A stretch of 64,000 bases of DNA from GCA-003244245 sp050699715 (GTDB lineage Bacteria > Actinomycetota > Actinomycetes > Mycobacteriales > Pseudonocardiaceae). Made by a program: the position numbers and the translations under genes. Positions 17,531 through 25,392 of this stretch are shown here, piece by piece; the stretch's first letter is position 1, and each line of letters starts with the position of its first letter. The notes below the pieces were generated by a model. That model saw only the letters and a program-made list of their open reading frames with translations, was not told the origin of the DNA and did not search any database. The stretch lies in NCBI GenBank assembly GCA_050699715.1, contig JBOHFR010000005.1:1-64000 (forward strand), written 5' to 3'.

Positions 17531-17764
17531 ATGAGCGAGAACTCTCCCGACGAGGCGTTCCGCGCGACGATGCGGAGTTGCACCCCGAACGGTGAGCCGC
17601 ACACCGTTCGGGGCCTGGGCAACTCTGGGCGGGTGTGTCTGACCTTCAACAGGACGATCAGGACCACCGTTGTGATGACCAACCAGGAGACGGCGCAGCT
17701 GTGCGAACTGCTCAACAAAGCGACGGAGGCCCGGCACGGAGGGACGGGAACGGTCGCAAGTTGA
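17531..17764 (+). CDS. Short divergent gene, copy 3 (full length, 77 residues)
   Basis: The product is polar: MSENSPDEAFRATMRSCTPN, then GEPHTVRGLGNSGRVCLTFN, then RTIRTTVVMTNQETAQLCEL. An internal DNA hairpin (CCCCGAACGGTG with its complement, 17582-17612) lies inside the coding region, exactly in the part missing from copy 2. The protein has no recognised domain. Because the pair regulator/short gene is retained three times with conserved promoters, they probably act together. Confidence 0.55.
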   Translation: MSENSPDEAFRATMRSCTPNGEPHTVRGLGNSGRVCLTFNRTIRTTVVMTNQETAQLCELLNKATEARHGGTGTVAS

Positions 17765-17836
17765 GGGCTGCGTGTCCGCGCGTGATCCGCGCACACGCAG
17801 CATGAGGAATCGGGAGTACCTCGATGCCTCCCCACC

Positions 17837-18514
17837 ATCCTGCTGAGCAGCCCGCACAGTTCGATTGGCGACACCTATGTCCGCAAATTCCTCAACCCTC
17901 GCCACACCCGGGAATCCCTCTCCGCTCTGGGAGAGGGATGGACGGGGCCTACTGAACGTCACGAGGTGTGGGGGTCTCTGACGACGTTGCGCAGCGTGCT
18001 GTCTCCACTCCTGCGTCCTCTCATTCCGCCAGTGGTGATCTACGGAGACCTCAAGCCTGACCATGTCCTTCTTCAGGCAGCCGGATCCTCGACCTGGATA
18101 GACCCCGGACTGCACTGCGCTGACCCCGCCGCCGAGCTCGCCAAGCTGGTGTCGCGCACCATGCTGCTGCTCGTGACCACGTCGCCAGCTCGGGACCGGA
18201 CCAGCGCCATCCTCGACGCGCTGGACCAGCTGCTCACCGAGTTCCTGAGGCACCATGCACCGGCCGAGACGCATACGCTGCGGCGATTACTGGCTCTGTG
18301 GCTGGCGGACTGGTCGAATTATCTGGCCACCGGGCTGTCGCTGCCACCGGGGATACTGTTGCCGCTGCCGCCGACACTGCTAGCCGCCGCTTCCCGGGCT
18401 CGCGCGCTCCTGCTGGTGGCAACCGACATCGCCGCACACCTGGTTACCAACCCCGACCGTGCCTGGTATGTGGCCCTGCAGGGCTGCCATCAGCTCGCCC
18501 GCGACATGAACTGA
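17837..18514 (+). pseudogene. Phosphotransferase, C-terminal lobe only
   Basis: An open frame without an early start codon reads SSIGDTYVRKFLNPRHTRES, then YGDLKPDHVLL (catalytic HGDL-type motif of APH kinases with Tyr for His) and WIDPGLHCADPAAELAKLVS (metal-binding DPG). An in-frame stop at 17783 and the lack of ATG or GTG before 17966 show that the N-lobe is gone. If translated from GTG 17966 it would yield 182 residues. Its TGA overlaps the ATG of the next gene. Confidence 0.55.
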
Positions 18515-19167
18515 TGAACTCGGCCACCCTCGGAGTCATCGGCGCCGGCGGGGTCGGACGCGCCGTGACCGCAGCGGTAGTCACCACCGACCTCGCCCAC
18601 CAGCTCCGTGGCTTCCCCGGTCCGGTTGTCATGGTCAGCAACCCTGTCGACGTGATGAGCCGGGTGCTCGCCGAGCACAGCAACACCGCAGTACTCGGCG
18701 TCGGATCGAACCTCGACTCCGCGCGCTACCGCACATTGGTCGCTCACCACCTCGCGGTGCCTCGCGCCGCAGTGTCCGGATCAGTGCTCGGCGAACACGG
18801 AGAGACTGCAGTCATCTGCGACCACGCCACTCGCGTACACCACCACCCCGTCCAGCTCCCCCTGGGCCTCATCCGACAACAGTTGCGCGAGAGATCCCCG
18901 CGCATCACCGCCGGAATGGACCGGACGCAACATGGCCCCGCCGGTGCCGTGCTCTCCACCGTCCGCAAACTGCTCGGACTCGCTGATGGTCACGAGGAAC
19001 TCTCCGCTACCAGCCGTGGCGGCGTGTATCTCGGGCAACGGCTGCGGTTCGTCGCCGGCCGGTACCGGAACGATCCGCCTGAACACTCCCCCGGCGAACA
19101 AGCCGCACTTGACGCCAGCGCGCACCGGCTCAAGATTCTTTTTGACCACGTCCAGAGCCATCTGTAG
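18514..19167 (+). pseudogene. Lactate/malate-dehydrogenase-like gene with internal deletion
   Basis: The 217-residue product starts with the NAD-binding motif GVIGAGGVGRAVTAAVVTTD, then jumps to GFPGPVVMVSNPVDVMSRVL, the 'VVSNPVD' motif that lies near residue 125 in complete enzymes. The catalytic loop Arg region and the Asp that binds NAD ribose should lie in the missing 80 or so residues. VPRAAVSGSVLGEHGETAVI still has the GEHG active-site His. The frame is open, but the protein cannot be a normal dehydrogenase of about 310 residues. ATG overlaps the preceding TGA. Confidence 0.6.
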
Positions 19168-19187
19168 AGCTGACAAGGAAGCGAGTC

Positions 19188-20336
19188 GTGCCTACCTCAA
19201 CCCCGTCGCACGCCCTGCAAGTCAGTGCCGGATCCGCCACCGTCCTCGTCACCAGCGACACCCCCGCCGTCACCGACTGGATCACCCAATATTTCGGCTG
19301 CTGGTGGACCGTGCGACCCATCACCTCAGCGGACAACACCAGTGGCCCCGTGCTCCACTGTCACGTCGATCCCGACCGCTTCGCCGCCACCCAGGACAGC
19401 CTCAACACCCGGCCGCACCGGACCATCGAGTTCGCCCGCAAACCACTCCACGTCGCCGACAACACCGACAACACGGTCTGCGCGGTCGATCCCACTGAGC
19501 AGCTCGCCTACCACACCGACACCGGCCGCACCCGGCTCACCCTCACCGCCACCGGGTCACTCGGCCTATGCCTGGCCGCCGCCCGCATCACCCGCGAACT
19601 CATCCGGGCCCAACTTGAAGCCGATGGGTGGGCCATCCTGCACGCCAGCGCCGCTGTCCGCGGCGACAATGCCACCCTCGCGCTCGGACCCAAAGGCGCC
19701 GGCAAGACCACCACCGCACTACTGCTCACCACGCAGGGCCACCAACTACTGGCCAACGACCGGGTCTTCCTGCACCCCGCCACCCGGGCCCTGCTGCCTT
19801 GGCCCGCCGCCGCAGCGCTCGGACTCGGCCTGCTGCACGCCCACGGCCTCCTCGACGGCGTGCGCGCTCAGCTTGCCGCCGGGCAGCGCCTGCACCCCAC
19901 CGTCGACCCGGCCGTCACCGCCGCCATCCGCAACGGCCACACCAGCCCACTGCACGACCCGCACGGCTGCGAGCTCAAAACGCAACTGTTCCCGCACCAA
20001 CTCACCGACTGGCTCGGCCTGCACCTCACCCGCTCCGCCACCGCCACCGCGCTGATCTTCCCTTGCATCGACCCCGACGGTGAACCCCGCCTCGACGCCT
20101 CCTCACGCACCGTCACCAGCAGCGACTTCTTCGACCCCGACCACGACGACCGCTACCCCCACTTCCTCCGCCTGACCCGGATCACCCCCGACCACCGCCA
20201 CCAGATCTGGGCACGCACTCGCGACGCGCTGGCCACTGTCCCCCACCACAGCATCGTCCTCACCCACGACACCACACGATCACGACAACTACTCGCTCAG
20301 GCGATGGTGGGCAAGGTGGAGCTGGAGACGTCGTAG
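19188..20336 (+). CDS. HprK-like (HPr kinase-related) protein kinase
   Basis: A 382-residue product from GTG 19188, behind an AAGGAAG ribosome binding site. A P-loop GPKGAGKTTTALLL sits near residue 168, followed by the HprK-type block LLANDRVFLHP. Before it, AILHASAAVRGDNATLAL is typical of HprK-related kinases found in biosynthetic and cell-surface gene sets rather than of true Gram-positive HprK. The substrate is unknown. The last residues (AQAMVGKVELETS) are encoded by a sequence almost identical to the antisense of the 3' end of ftsQ, so the C-terminus has been replaced or extended by recombination. It follows the dehydrogenase-like gene by 20 bp and was probably in its operon. Confidence 0.65.
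   Translation: MPTSTPSHALQVSAGSATVLVTSDTPAVTDWITQYFGCWWTVRPITSADNTSGPVLHCHVDPDRFAATQDSLNTRPHRTIEFARKPLHVADNTDNTVCAVDPTEQLAYHTDTGRTRLTLTATGSLGLCLAAARITRELIRAQLEADGWAILHASAAVRGDNATLALGPKGAGKTTTALLLTTQGHQLLANDRVFLHPATRALLPWPAAAALGLGLLHAHGLLDGVRAQLAAGQRLHPTVDPAVTAAIRNGHTSPLHDPHGCELKTQLFPHQLTDWLGLHLTRSATATALIFPCIDPDGEPRLDASSRTVTSSDFFDPDHDDRYPHFLRLTRITPDHRHQIWARTRDALATVPHHSIVLTHDTTRSRQLLAQAMVGKVELETS
20281..20336 (+). repeat. Direct repeat shared with the 3' end of ftsQ (left copy)
   Basis: CACGACAACTACTCGC then TCAGGCGATGGTGGGC and GCTGGAGACGTCGTAGA match 21841-21899 with few differences. The right copy contains the true ftsQ end. The repeats bracket the AbiEi/VapBC segment. Confidence 0.6.
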
Positions 20337-20339
20337 ACC

Positions 20340-20690
20340 GTGCCGGGTCGGTACGCCGCTAGACGACAGGTCATACCAGGTGAAGCGCAACACGGTCCAC
20401 CCCGCCAGCACCAGCGCGTTCTGCCGGCACCCAGTACTCGATCCCGGACAACACCACGAGATGGTTGGCCACCCAGCCGCCAATCCAGGCTCCCCCCCGT
20501 CAGCCGATGAAAGACCCGTTCGGCGTGCTAACACGCCCCGTCCGCAGCCTGGCGCAGCACTCGCCCCAGCCACGACGTCCCGTTCCTGCCGAACGATCGG
20601 CAATACCCGGCGTGCAACTCCGCTGGTCGTCCAAGCAGATCAGCAAGCGGTTGCGCGGGTGTCCTTGCCGTGAGCATCGGAGACCGGTCC
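20340..20690 (-). pseudogene. DUF559/AbiEi-type protein, C-terminal part
   Basis: One minus-strand frame reads CRQNALVLAGWTVLRFTWYD, the hallmark C-terminal block of actinobacterial DUF559 (Vsr-like fold) proteins. Preceding parts are in other frames. The N-terminal part of the same kind of protein lies at 21479-21706, beyond a VapBC module, so an ancestral gene appears to be split. Confidence 0.5.
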
Positions 20691-20785
20691 ACGGTGATAA
20701 GAGGAACTCGTCGCGCTGGTCGACTCCGCCGGTCGACTCGCAGTGGCCCGTCGCGCTGGCAGAGCTGGTCGTCACGGTTGCCCGG

Positions 20786-21181
20786 TCACCCGATCCGGGT
20801 CACCCCTGGATACCGGTCGAATCCACGGTCAAATGACATGATCATGTCGATGTCGTGTCGTCTCATCACGGCCAGGTGCATGGCATCCCTGGCAGAGAGT
20901 CGATACCCGTCCAGCACGATTCGTTTAGCCACCTCGACGTCCTCCGCATCAATGGGCAAGGTCTCGTCCACGACCGTGCGCAGCACGTCGAAAGCTGGCT
21001 GGATCGCGGCGCGGCGGTCGATGGCCACGAATCGGTGCATGATCTCCTGGAGCACCTCGACATCGGTCACCAGCCGCTGTCCCCGGTTGACCGCGCCCTC
21101 CAACGCCCCTCTCGCAGCAAGCTTGTTCGGATGATCGGCGCCGACGAGATACATCGGGATGTTCGCGTCGACCAGAATCAT
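20786..21181 (-). CDS. vapC: VapC-like PIN-domain toxin
   Basis: A 131-residue product. MILVDANIPMYLVGADHPNK carries the first catalytic Asp (LVDANI). The central Glu fits VTDVEVLQEIMHRFVAIDRR. The distal acidic residues lie in LSARDAMHLAVMRRH and MSFDRGFDRYPGV. All PIN positions are present, so it should be an active Mg-dependent endoribonuclease, inhibited by the upstream VapB. Its start overlaps the vapB stop by 4 bp. The module sits inside a broken DUF559/AbiEi-type gene. Confidence 0.8.
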   Translation of the reverse strand: MILVDANIPMYLVGADHPNKLAARGALEGAVNRGQRLVTDVEVLQEIMHRFVAIDRRAAIQPAFDVLRTVVDETLPIDAEDVEVAKRIVLDGYRLSARDAMHLAVMRRHDIDMIMSFDRGFDRYPGVTRIG

Positions 21182-21432
21182 CCCGTCTCACCCAGGTAAC
21201 CGCGTTCGGCCTCGGCAAGCATGACCTCGATATCAGCGGTCGGGAACGCGTGGTCAGTCGCCAATCGGATGGCGTCGAGCTTGCGCGCCGGATCGCCGCT
21301 GAACTCGCGCCGCCGAGCTGCCCGAATGACCTGGCGAACCCACTCCGACACCGTCGTACCGTGTCGCTCAGCGATCGAGCGGAGCTCGACCAACTCGTGT
21401 TCGTCGAGCAGCACCTGCAACCGTTTACTCAT
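21178..21432 (-). CDS. vapB: VapB-like ribbon-helix-helix antitoxin
   Basis: An 84-residue product. The N-terminal MSKRLQVLLDEHELVELRSI followed by AERHGTTVSEWVRQVIRAAR is a ribbon-helix-helix DNA-binding domain. The C-terminal TADIEVMLAEAERGYLGETG should bind the toxin. The ATG at 21432 has an AGTATA on the plus strand (TATACT on the coding strand, 21439-21444) six bases upstream, indicating a leaderless transcript. The operon is expected to be autorepressed. Confidence 0.75.
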   Translation of the reverse strand: MSKRLQVLLDEHELVELRSIAERHGTTVSEWVRQVIRAARRREFSGDPARKLDAIRLATDHAFPTADIEVMLAEAERGYLGETG

Positions 21433-21478
21433 GACATAAGTATATCTGACTCACATGGTGAGTGCCACGCTGTTCACT

Positions 21479-21706
21479 CTACGGTACCTGCTGGTCAGGC
21501 TCGCGCCGGCCGACCAGGTAGACCCCCGGATACAGCTTGGCCCACTGCCCGATACGGACCCGGTGGCGCACCTGCCGCAGCATCAACCCGCCACGCACCG
21601 CCTCATCCAGGGTGAGCGCCCCGTCCCGGGAGTCCGCAAGTTCCTTGATCACCACCAGCACAAGCATCGTCGAACGGGCGGTATCCGGGACGTCAGGTGC
21701 ACTCAC
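21479..21706 (-). pseudogene. AbiEi/DUF559-type protein, N-terminal part
   Basis: The fragment ALTLDEAVRGGLMLRQVRHR followed by VRIGQWAKLYPGVYLVG matches the N-terminal winged-helix block found in AbiEi-type antitoxins and DUF559 proteins ('aGls..qirrrvrsGrw..lhpGVYlv'). The coding region stops after QQVP. The matching C-terminal block lies at 20340-20690. The VapBC module between them probably inserted there. Confidence 0.55.
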
Positions 21707-21742
21707 CCTGTGGACAACACTCCTGATGTGAACAAGCCCCAG

Positions 21743-21804
21743 TGATCACGGTTTGGGTGCCAAAACGACACGTCGTGTCGTTTTTGGCACCCAAACCGTG
21801 ATCA
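21743..21804. terminator. 62-bp palindrome at the ftsQ 3' side
   Basis: Outer arms TGATCACGGTTTGGGTGCCA and complement, continuing inward through ACGACAC/GTCGTGT. It is between ftsQ (ending at 21860) and the AbiEi remnant. A related palindrome with the same outer TGATCAC lies between the convergent argA and ftsK genes at 57594-57656. A bidirectional terminator is likely. Confidence 0.55.
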
Positions 21805-21840
21805 TGGTCCATCGGTCACCGACTGGATCACCCAGTCACC

Positions 21841-21899
21841 CACGACAATTACTCGCGGCTCAGGCGATGGTGGGCAGGGCGGGGCTGGAGACGTCGTAG
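21841..21899 (+). repeat. Direct repeat containing the ftsQ end (right copy)
   Basis: Matches 20281-20336. Just before it, 21815-21834 is identical to 20 bp of the HprK-like gene (19269-19288). A deletion derivative of that gene therefore abuts ftsQ here. Confidence 0.6.
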
Positions 21900-22741
21900 A
21901 TCTCGCCGGGCTGGGTGAGCAGCGGGCCGAGCACCGCCGCCTTGCGCTCGCCCTCCCCCACGTCACCCCAGCGCACCTCTCGCCCTTTGCCCAGTTCCAG
22001 CACGACGTCGGCGGGAGACGTCGCGGCTATCGAGCGAATCTGGACCCGCAGCCACGCGGGCAGCTCGGTCAGCACCGTCAGCGCAGCCATCGTCGCGGCG
22101 TTCCGGGGCCCGACGTGCGCCACCTGCAGCTCCGGCAGGCCAGGCGGCCCGACGGGCGTCGCCGCGTAGTCAGTTCCAGTGGCGTCCACCAGATGCACGC
22201 GACCGTCGCGGCGCACAACAGCGACCGGGGTGCGCTCGGTGACCTCAATGCGCACCGTGCCATCCACGCTGCAGCGCACCTGGACGCTCGCGACCCTCGG
22301 CAGCGCGGCGACCCGGGTCTCGATCGCCTTGGTGTCCAGCCGCATCATCGGTGTGCCCAGCCGCACGGCTGCCACCGCCCGCACCACGTCGGCGGGAAGC
22401 TCTCTGGTGCCTACCACCTGCACGGAGCGGGCGTCGAACAGTGAGCTACCCAGCAGTACCCATGCCAAGCCGCCGGCCAGAGTCAGGATCGCCATCCCGG
22501 CGGCCAGCCAGGGCCACCACGTTCGGGCCGGTCTGGAGGGCTGCGCCGCAGTGGGGGGGACACCAACACCAGGAGGAACAGCCGTGCGCTGTGCCGCGCG
22601 GGGTGCGGCGGCGTGCTGCGGCGCCGGTCGAGCGCGGGATGCCAGCCGTGCGGCGCTGCGGCCGCGGCTCGTGGCACGGCGTTCCCGCAGGGCCGCCAGG
22701 GGCGTATCGCCCCGGGACTGGCGCCGCCGCCCGGTGGTCAT
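21860..22741 (-). CDS. ftsQ: Cell division protein FtsQ
   Basis: A 293-residue product. It has a long basic cytoplasmic N-terminus (residues 1-75), one membrane span (WWPWLAAGMAILTLAGGLAW, about 73-95) and an extracellular POTRA domain (FDARSVQVVGTRELPADVVR, VRIEVTERTPVAVVRRDGRV). FtsQ links FtsL/FtsB and the FtsW-FtsI synthase in the divisome. Its ATG overlaps the ftsW stop (ATGA). In actinobacterial clusters murG and murC normally lie between ftsW and ftsQ, and ftsZ follows ftsQ. None of these is present here. The C-terminus (YDVSSPALPTIA) is complete. Confidence 0.85.
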   Translation of the reverse strand: MTTGRRRQSRGDTPLAALRERRATSRGRSAARLASRARPAPQHAAAPRAAQRTAVPPGVGVPPTAAQPSRPARTWWPWLAAGMAILTLAGGLAWVLLGSSLFDARSVQVVGTRELPADVVRAVAAVRLGTPMMRLDTKAIETRVAALPRVASVQVRCSVDGTVRIEVTERTPVAVVRRDGRVHLVDATGTDYAATPVGPPGLPELQVAHVGPRNAATMAALTVLTELPAWLRVQIRSIAATSPADVVLELGKGREVRWGDVGEGERKAAVLGPLLTQPGEIYDVSSPALPTIA

Positions 22742-24063
22742 CGCCTGCCTCGGCTACCGCGACCGGAGGACATGGGCCAAGCCCCGGCGCGGTGTCGCGA
22801 CGCGGGAGCGTAGGGCACCGGAGGGCGCAGCCGCAGCAGCCGGGTGAGGACACCCGGCTGGCCGGAACGGGTGAACTCGTGGCGCAGTGCGGACACCGCC
22901 TGCGGTTCGTGCCGGGCAAAGTTGGCCAGCAGCCCGAAGACCAGCATCGTCAACGCGATGGAGGTGCCCCCCGAGGAGATCAGCGGCAGCGGGATCCCGG
23001 TAATCGGCAACAAGCCGACCACGTACCCGATGTTGATCGCGGCCTGACCAACCAGCCACGTGGTCACGGTGGCGGCTACCAGCTTGACCCACGGATCGGT
23101 GTTGCGCGCGGCGATCCGAATTCCCACATAGGCCAACGTGGCGAACAGCAGCAGCACCACCAGACAGCCCAGAAAACCCAGCTCCTCTCCGATGATCGCG
23201 AAGATGAAGTCATTGTGCGCGTTGGGCAGGTAGTCCCATTTGGCGCTGCTGCGCCCCAGGCCCACCCCCCACCAGCCGCCATCAGCCAGCGAGAACATTG
23301 CCTGGCGGGCCTGGTAAGCGGCGCCTTGCGGATCGGCGCCCGGGTGCAGGAAGGACTCGATCCTGGCTGAGCGGTAACCGGCGATGCCGGCCATCGCGAC
23401 CGTGCCGGCGACGGCGGCGATCGCCATGGCGCCGAACAGCTCGCCAGGCGCGCCGCCGAACCAGAGCAGCGCGAGCAGCACGATGGCCAGCGTGATCGTG
23501 GTACCCAGATCGGGCTGCAGCATCACCAGCGCGAAGACGACAACGGCCATCGGAACCAGCGGCACCAGCAGGTGCCGCCACTGGCGCAGCAGCGCGCGTT
23601 TAGTGATCAACACATGCGCACCCCACAGGGCCAGCGCGAGCTTCGTAGGCTCGGAGGGTTGCAGGGACAGCGGGCCCAGCCGCAACCATTTCTGCGCGCC
23701 GTTGATCTCGGTACCCAGCGGGCTGAGCACCATGGCCAGCAACAACACACACGCCAGCAAGAACAGCCCACTGGTGCCACGCAGCATCCGCACCGGTACC
23801 CGCATCCCCAACCAGAACAACACCAGCCCGAACCCGCAGTACGCCAGTTGTTGGACAAACACCGCATAGGATGAGCCCGCCCTGGTGTAGGACTCCACAT
23901 TGGACGCCGAGAGCACCATCACCAGGCCGAACAGGGTCAACAGGCCGAAAACGGCGAGCACCAGGTGCAGCGAGGTAAGCGGCCGGGCCAACCAGGCGGT
24001 GAGCCGCTCACGGGCGACGACGAACCGACCCGCCGCCAGCTCGGCTGCTGCCACATGCACCAT
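22738..24063 (-). CDS. ftsW: Lipid II polymerase FtsW (SEDS family)
   Basis: About 441 residues from ATG 24063; the frame is open to 24252 because a murD remnant is fused upstream in frame. About ten membrane segments are visible, beginning LVLAVFGLLTLFGLVMVLSA. The SEDS signature lies in the segment with GSSYAVFVQQLAYCGFGLVL, and later GDTGSLGLG-type loops are replaced by LPLISSGGTSIALTMLVFGL. FtsW polymerises glycan strands at the septum with the transpeptidase FtsI. The cytoplasmic tail (PVPYAPASRHRAGAWPMSSG) is shortish. The start is uncertain: a GTG two codons later would also fit. Confidence 0.85.
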   Translation of the reverse strand: MVHVAAAELAAGRFVVARERLTAWLARPLTSLHLVLAVFGLLTLFGLVMVLSASNVESYTRAGSSYAVFVQQLAYCGFGLVLFWLGMRVPVRMLRGTSGLFLLACVLLLAMVLSPLGTEINGAQKWLRLGPLSLQPSEPTKLALALWGAHVLITKRALLRQWRHLLVPLVPMAVVVFALVMLQPDLGTTITLAIVLLALLWFGGAPGELFGAMAIAAVAGTVAMAGIAGYRSARIESFLHPGADPQGAAYQARQAMFSLADGGWWGVGLGRSSAKWDYLPNAHNDFIFAIIGEELGFLGCLVVLLLFATLAYVGIRIAARNTDPWVKLVAATVTTWLVGQAAINIGYVVGLLPITGIPLPLISSGGTSIALTMLVFGLLANFARHEPQAVSALRHEFTRSGQPGVLTRLLRLRPPVPYAPASRHRAGAWPMSSGRGSRGRR

Positions 24064-24321
24064 GGCCTCATCGTCCCCCGAATCCACCACCCGAACGGGG
24101 AGGTTGGGCGCGTGTCGCGCCAGCGCGGCGACGATCACCGCGCGGTCGGTGCCGAGCAGCACAGCGCCGACCAGCCGATCCCGGGTGTCGCGATGACAAG
24201 AGAGTCCACGTCGACGTCCGTGAGGCCCTTGAGCAGACCTCCGGCCACCCACACCACCCGGCGCCGGGCCAGCAGGCAGGCCCGGGCAGCATGCGGGTTG
24301 GTGGCCTTGGAATCACTGACC
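24064..24321 (-). pseudogene. murD: murD remnant: C-terminal end only
   Basis: Directly after the mraY stop the minus strand reads SDSKATNPHAARACLLARRR then VVWVAGGLLKGL, the MurD C-terminal ligase domain motif (DSKATNPHA...VWIAGG.KG). After one frameshift it continues as DRLVGAVLLGTDRAVIVAAL and RHAPNLPVRVVDSGDDEAMV in the ftsW frame, again matching MurD. The N-terminal and central domains (about 350 residues, including the ATP-binding loop) are gone. MurD adds D-Glu to UDP-MurNAc-Ala, so no functional copy exists here. Confidence 0.8.
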
Positions 24322-25392
24322 TCACCCCCCGGCCGCGGTCAGCCACTCGCTGTAGAACACTCCGGCGCCCAGCGCGCAGCAGATGGCCGCGAGCAGCCAG
24401 AACCGGATGATGACCGTGGTCTCGGGCCATCCGGCGAGCTCGAAGTGGTGGTGAAACGGTGCCATCCGGAATGGCCGGCGCTGGGTGGTCCGAAACACCG
24501 CCACCTGGATGACCACCGACAGCGCCTCGACGACGAAGAGGCCACCGATCACGACGAGGAGCAACTCGGTCCGAGTGACCACGGACAGGCCGGCCAGCAG
24601 CCCGCCGAGGGCCAACGACCCGGTGTCGCCCATGAAGATCTTCGCCGGGGGGGCGTTCCACCACAGAAACCCGATGCACCCACCGACCGCAGCGGCGGCC
24701 ACCACGGCCACGTCGAGGGGATCGCGCACGGTGTAGCAGCCGGGCACGGCCTGGATGGTGCAGTCCTGGGTGTACTGCCAGAACGCGACAATCACATAGG
24801 TCGCCAGCACCATCGCCGCCGCCCCCGCCGCCAGCCCGTCCACGCCATCGGCCAGGTTCACCGCGTTCGACCAGGCAGACACCAGCAGGTAGCTGAAGAC
24901 CACGAACCCGACGACACCGAAGGACACCACGGCGACATCCCGCACGAAAGACAGGTGAGTTGAGGCCGGGGAGATGCCATCGCCGTCCCGGAAACCCATC
25001 GCCAGGATGCCGAACAACACCGCGGCGAGCAGCTGCCCGACCAGTTTGGCGGTCTTGTTCAAGCCCAGGTTGCGCTGCCGGCGAACCTTGATCAGGTCAT
25101 CCAGGAAGCCGACCACCCCCAGCACCGTGGTGAGCAGCAGCACCAGCAGAGCCGACGCGGTCATGCTGTGCCGGGTGACGGTGAGGTGCGCGCCCAGGTA
25201 ACCGCTCCACATCGCCAGCAGGATGGCCACTCCCCCCATGGTGGGCGTGCCCCGCTTGCTGTGGTGAGTCTGCGGTCCTTCCTGCCGAATCTCCTGGCCG
25301 AAACCCTGCCGGGTGAACAGCCGGATGAGGTAGGGCGTGAACAAAATGGACGCGAGCAGGGCGACTCCGGAGGCGACCAGGATGGTGCTCAT
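24322..25392 (-). CDS. mraY: Phospho-MurNAc-pentapeptide transferase MraY
   Basis: A 356-residue product with about ten membrane spans. The conserved motifs are present: NLADGVDGLAAGAAAMVLAT (the NaxxNlTDGlDGLA signature with catalytic Asp), IFMGDTGSLALGGLLAGLSV and PFRMAPFHHHFELAGWPETT (HHH motif). It transfers phospho-MurNAc-pentapeptide to undecaprenyl phosphate to form lipid I on the cytoplasmic membrane. Its ATG overlaps the murE stop by 4 bp, although murF normally stands between them. Looks fully functional. Confidence 0.9.
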   Translation of the reverse strand: MSTILVASGVALLASILFTPYLIRLFTRQGFGQEIRQEGPQTHHSKRGTPTMGGVAILLAMWSGYLGAHLTVTRHSMTASALLVLLLTTVLGVVGFLDDLIKVRRQRNLGLNKTAKLVGQLLAAVLFGILAMGFRDGDGISPASTHLSFVRDVAVVSFGVVGFVVFSYLLVSAWSNAVNLADGVDGLAAGAAAMVLATYVIVAFWQYTQDCTIQAVPGCYTVRDPLDVAVVAAAAVGGCIGFLWWNAPPAKIFMGDTGSLALGGLLAGLSVVTRTELLLVVIGGLFVVEALSVVIQVAVFRTTQRRPFRMAPFHHHFELAGWPETTVIIRFWLLAAICCALGAGVFYSEWLTAAGG

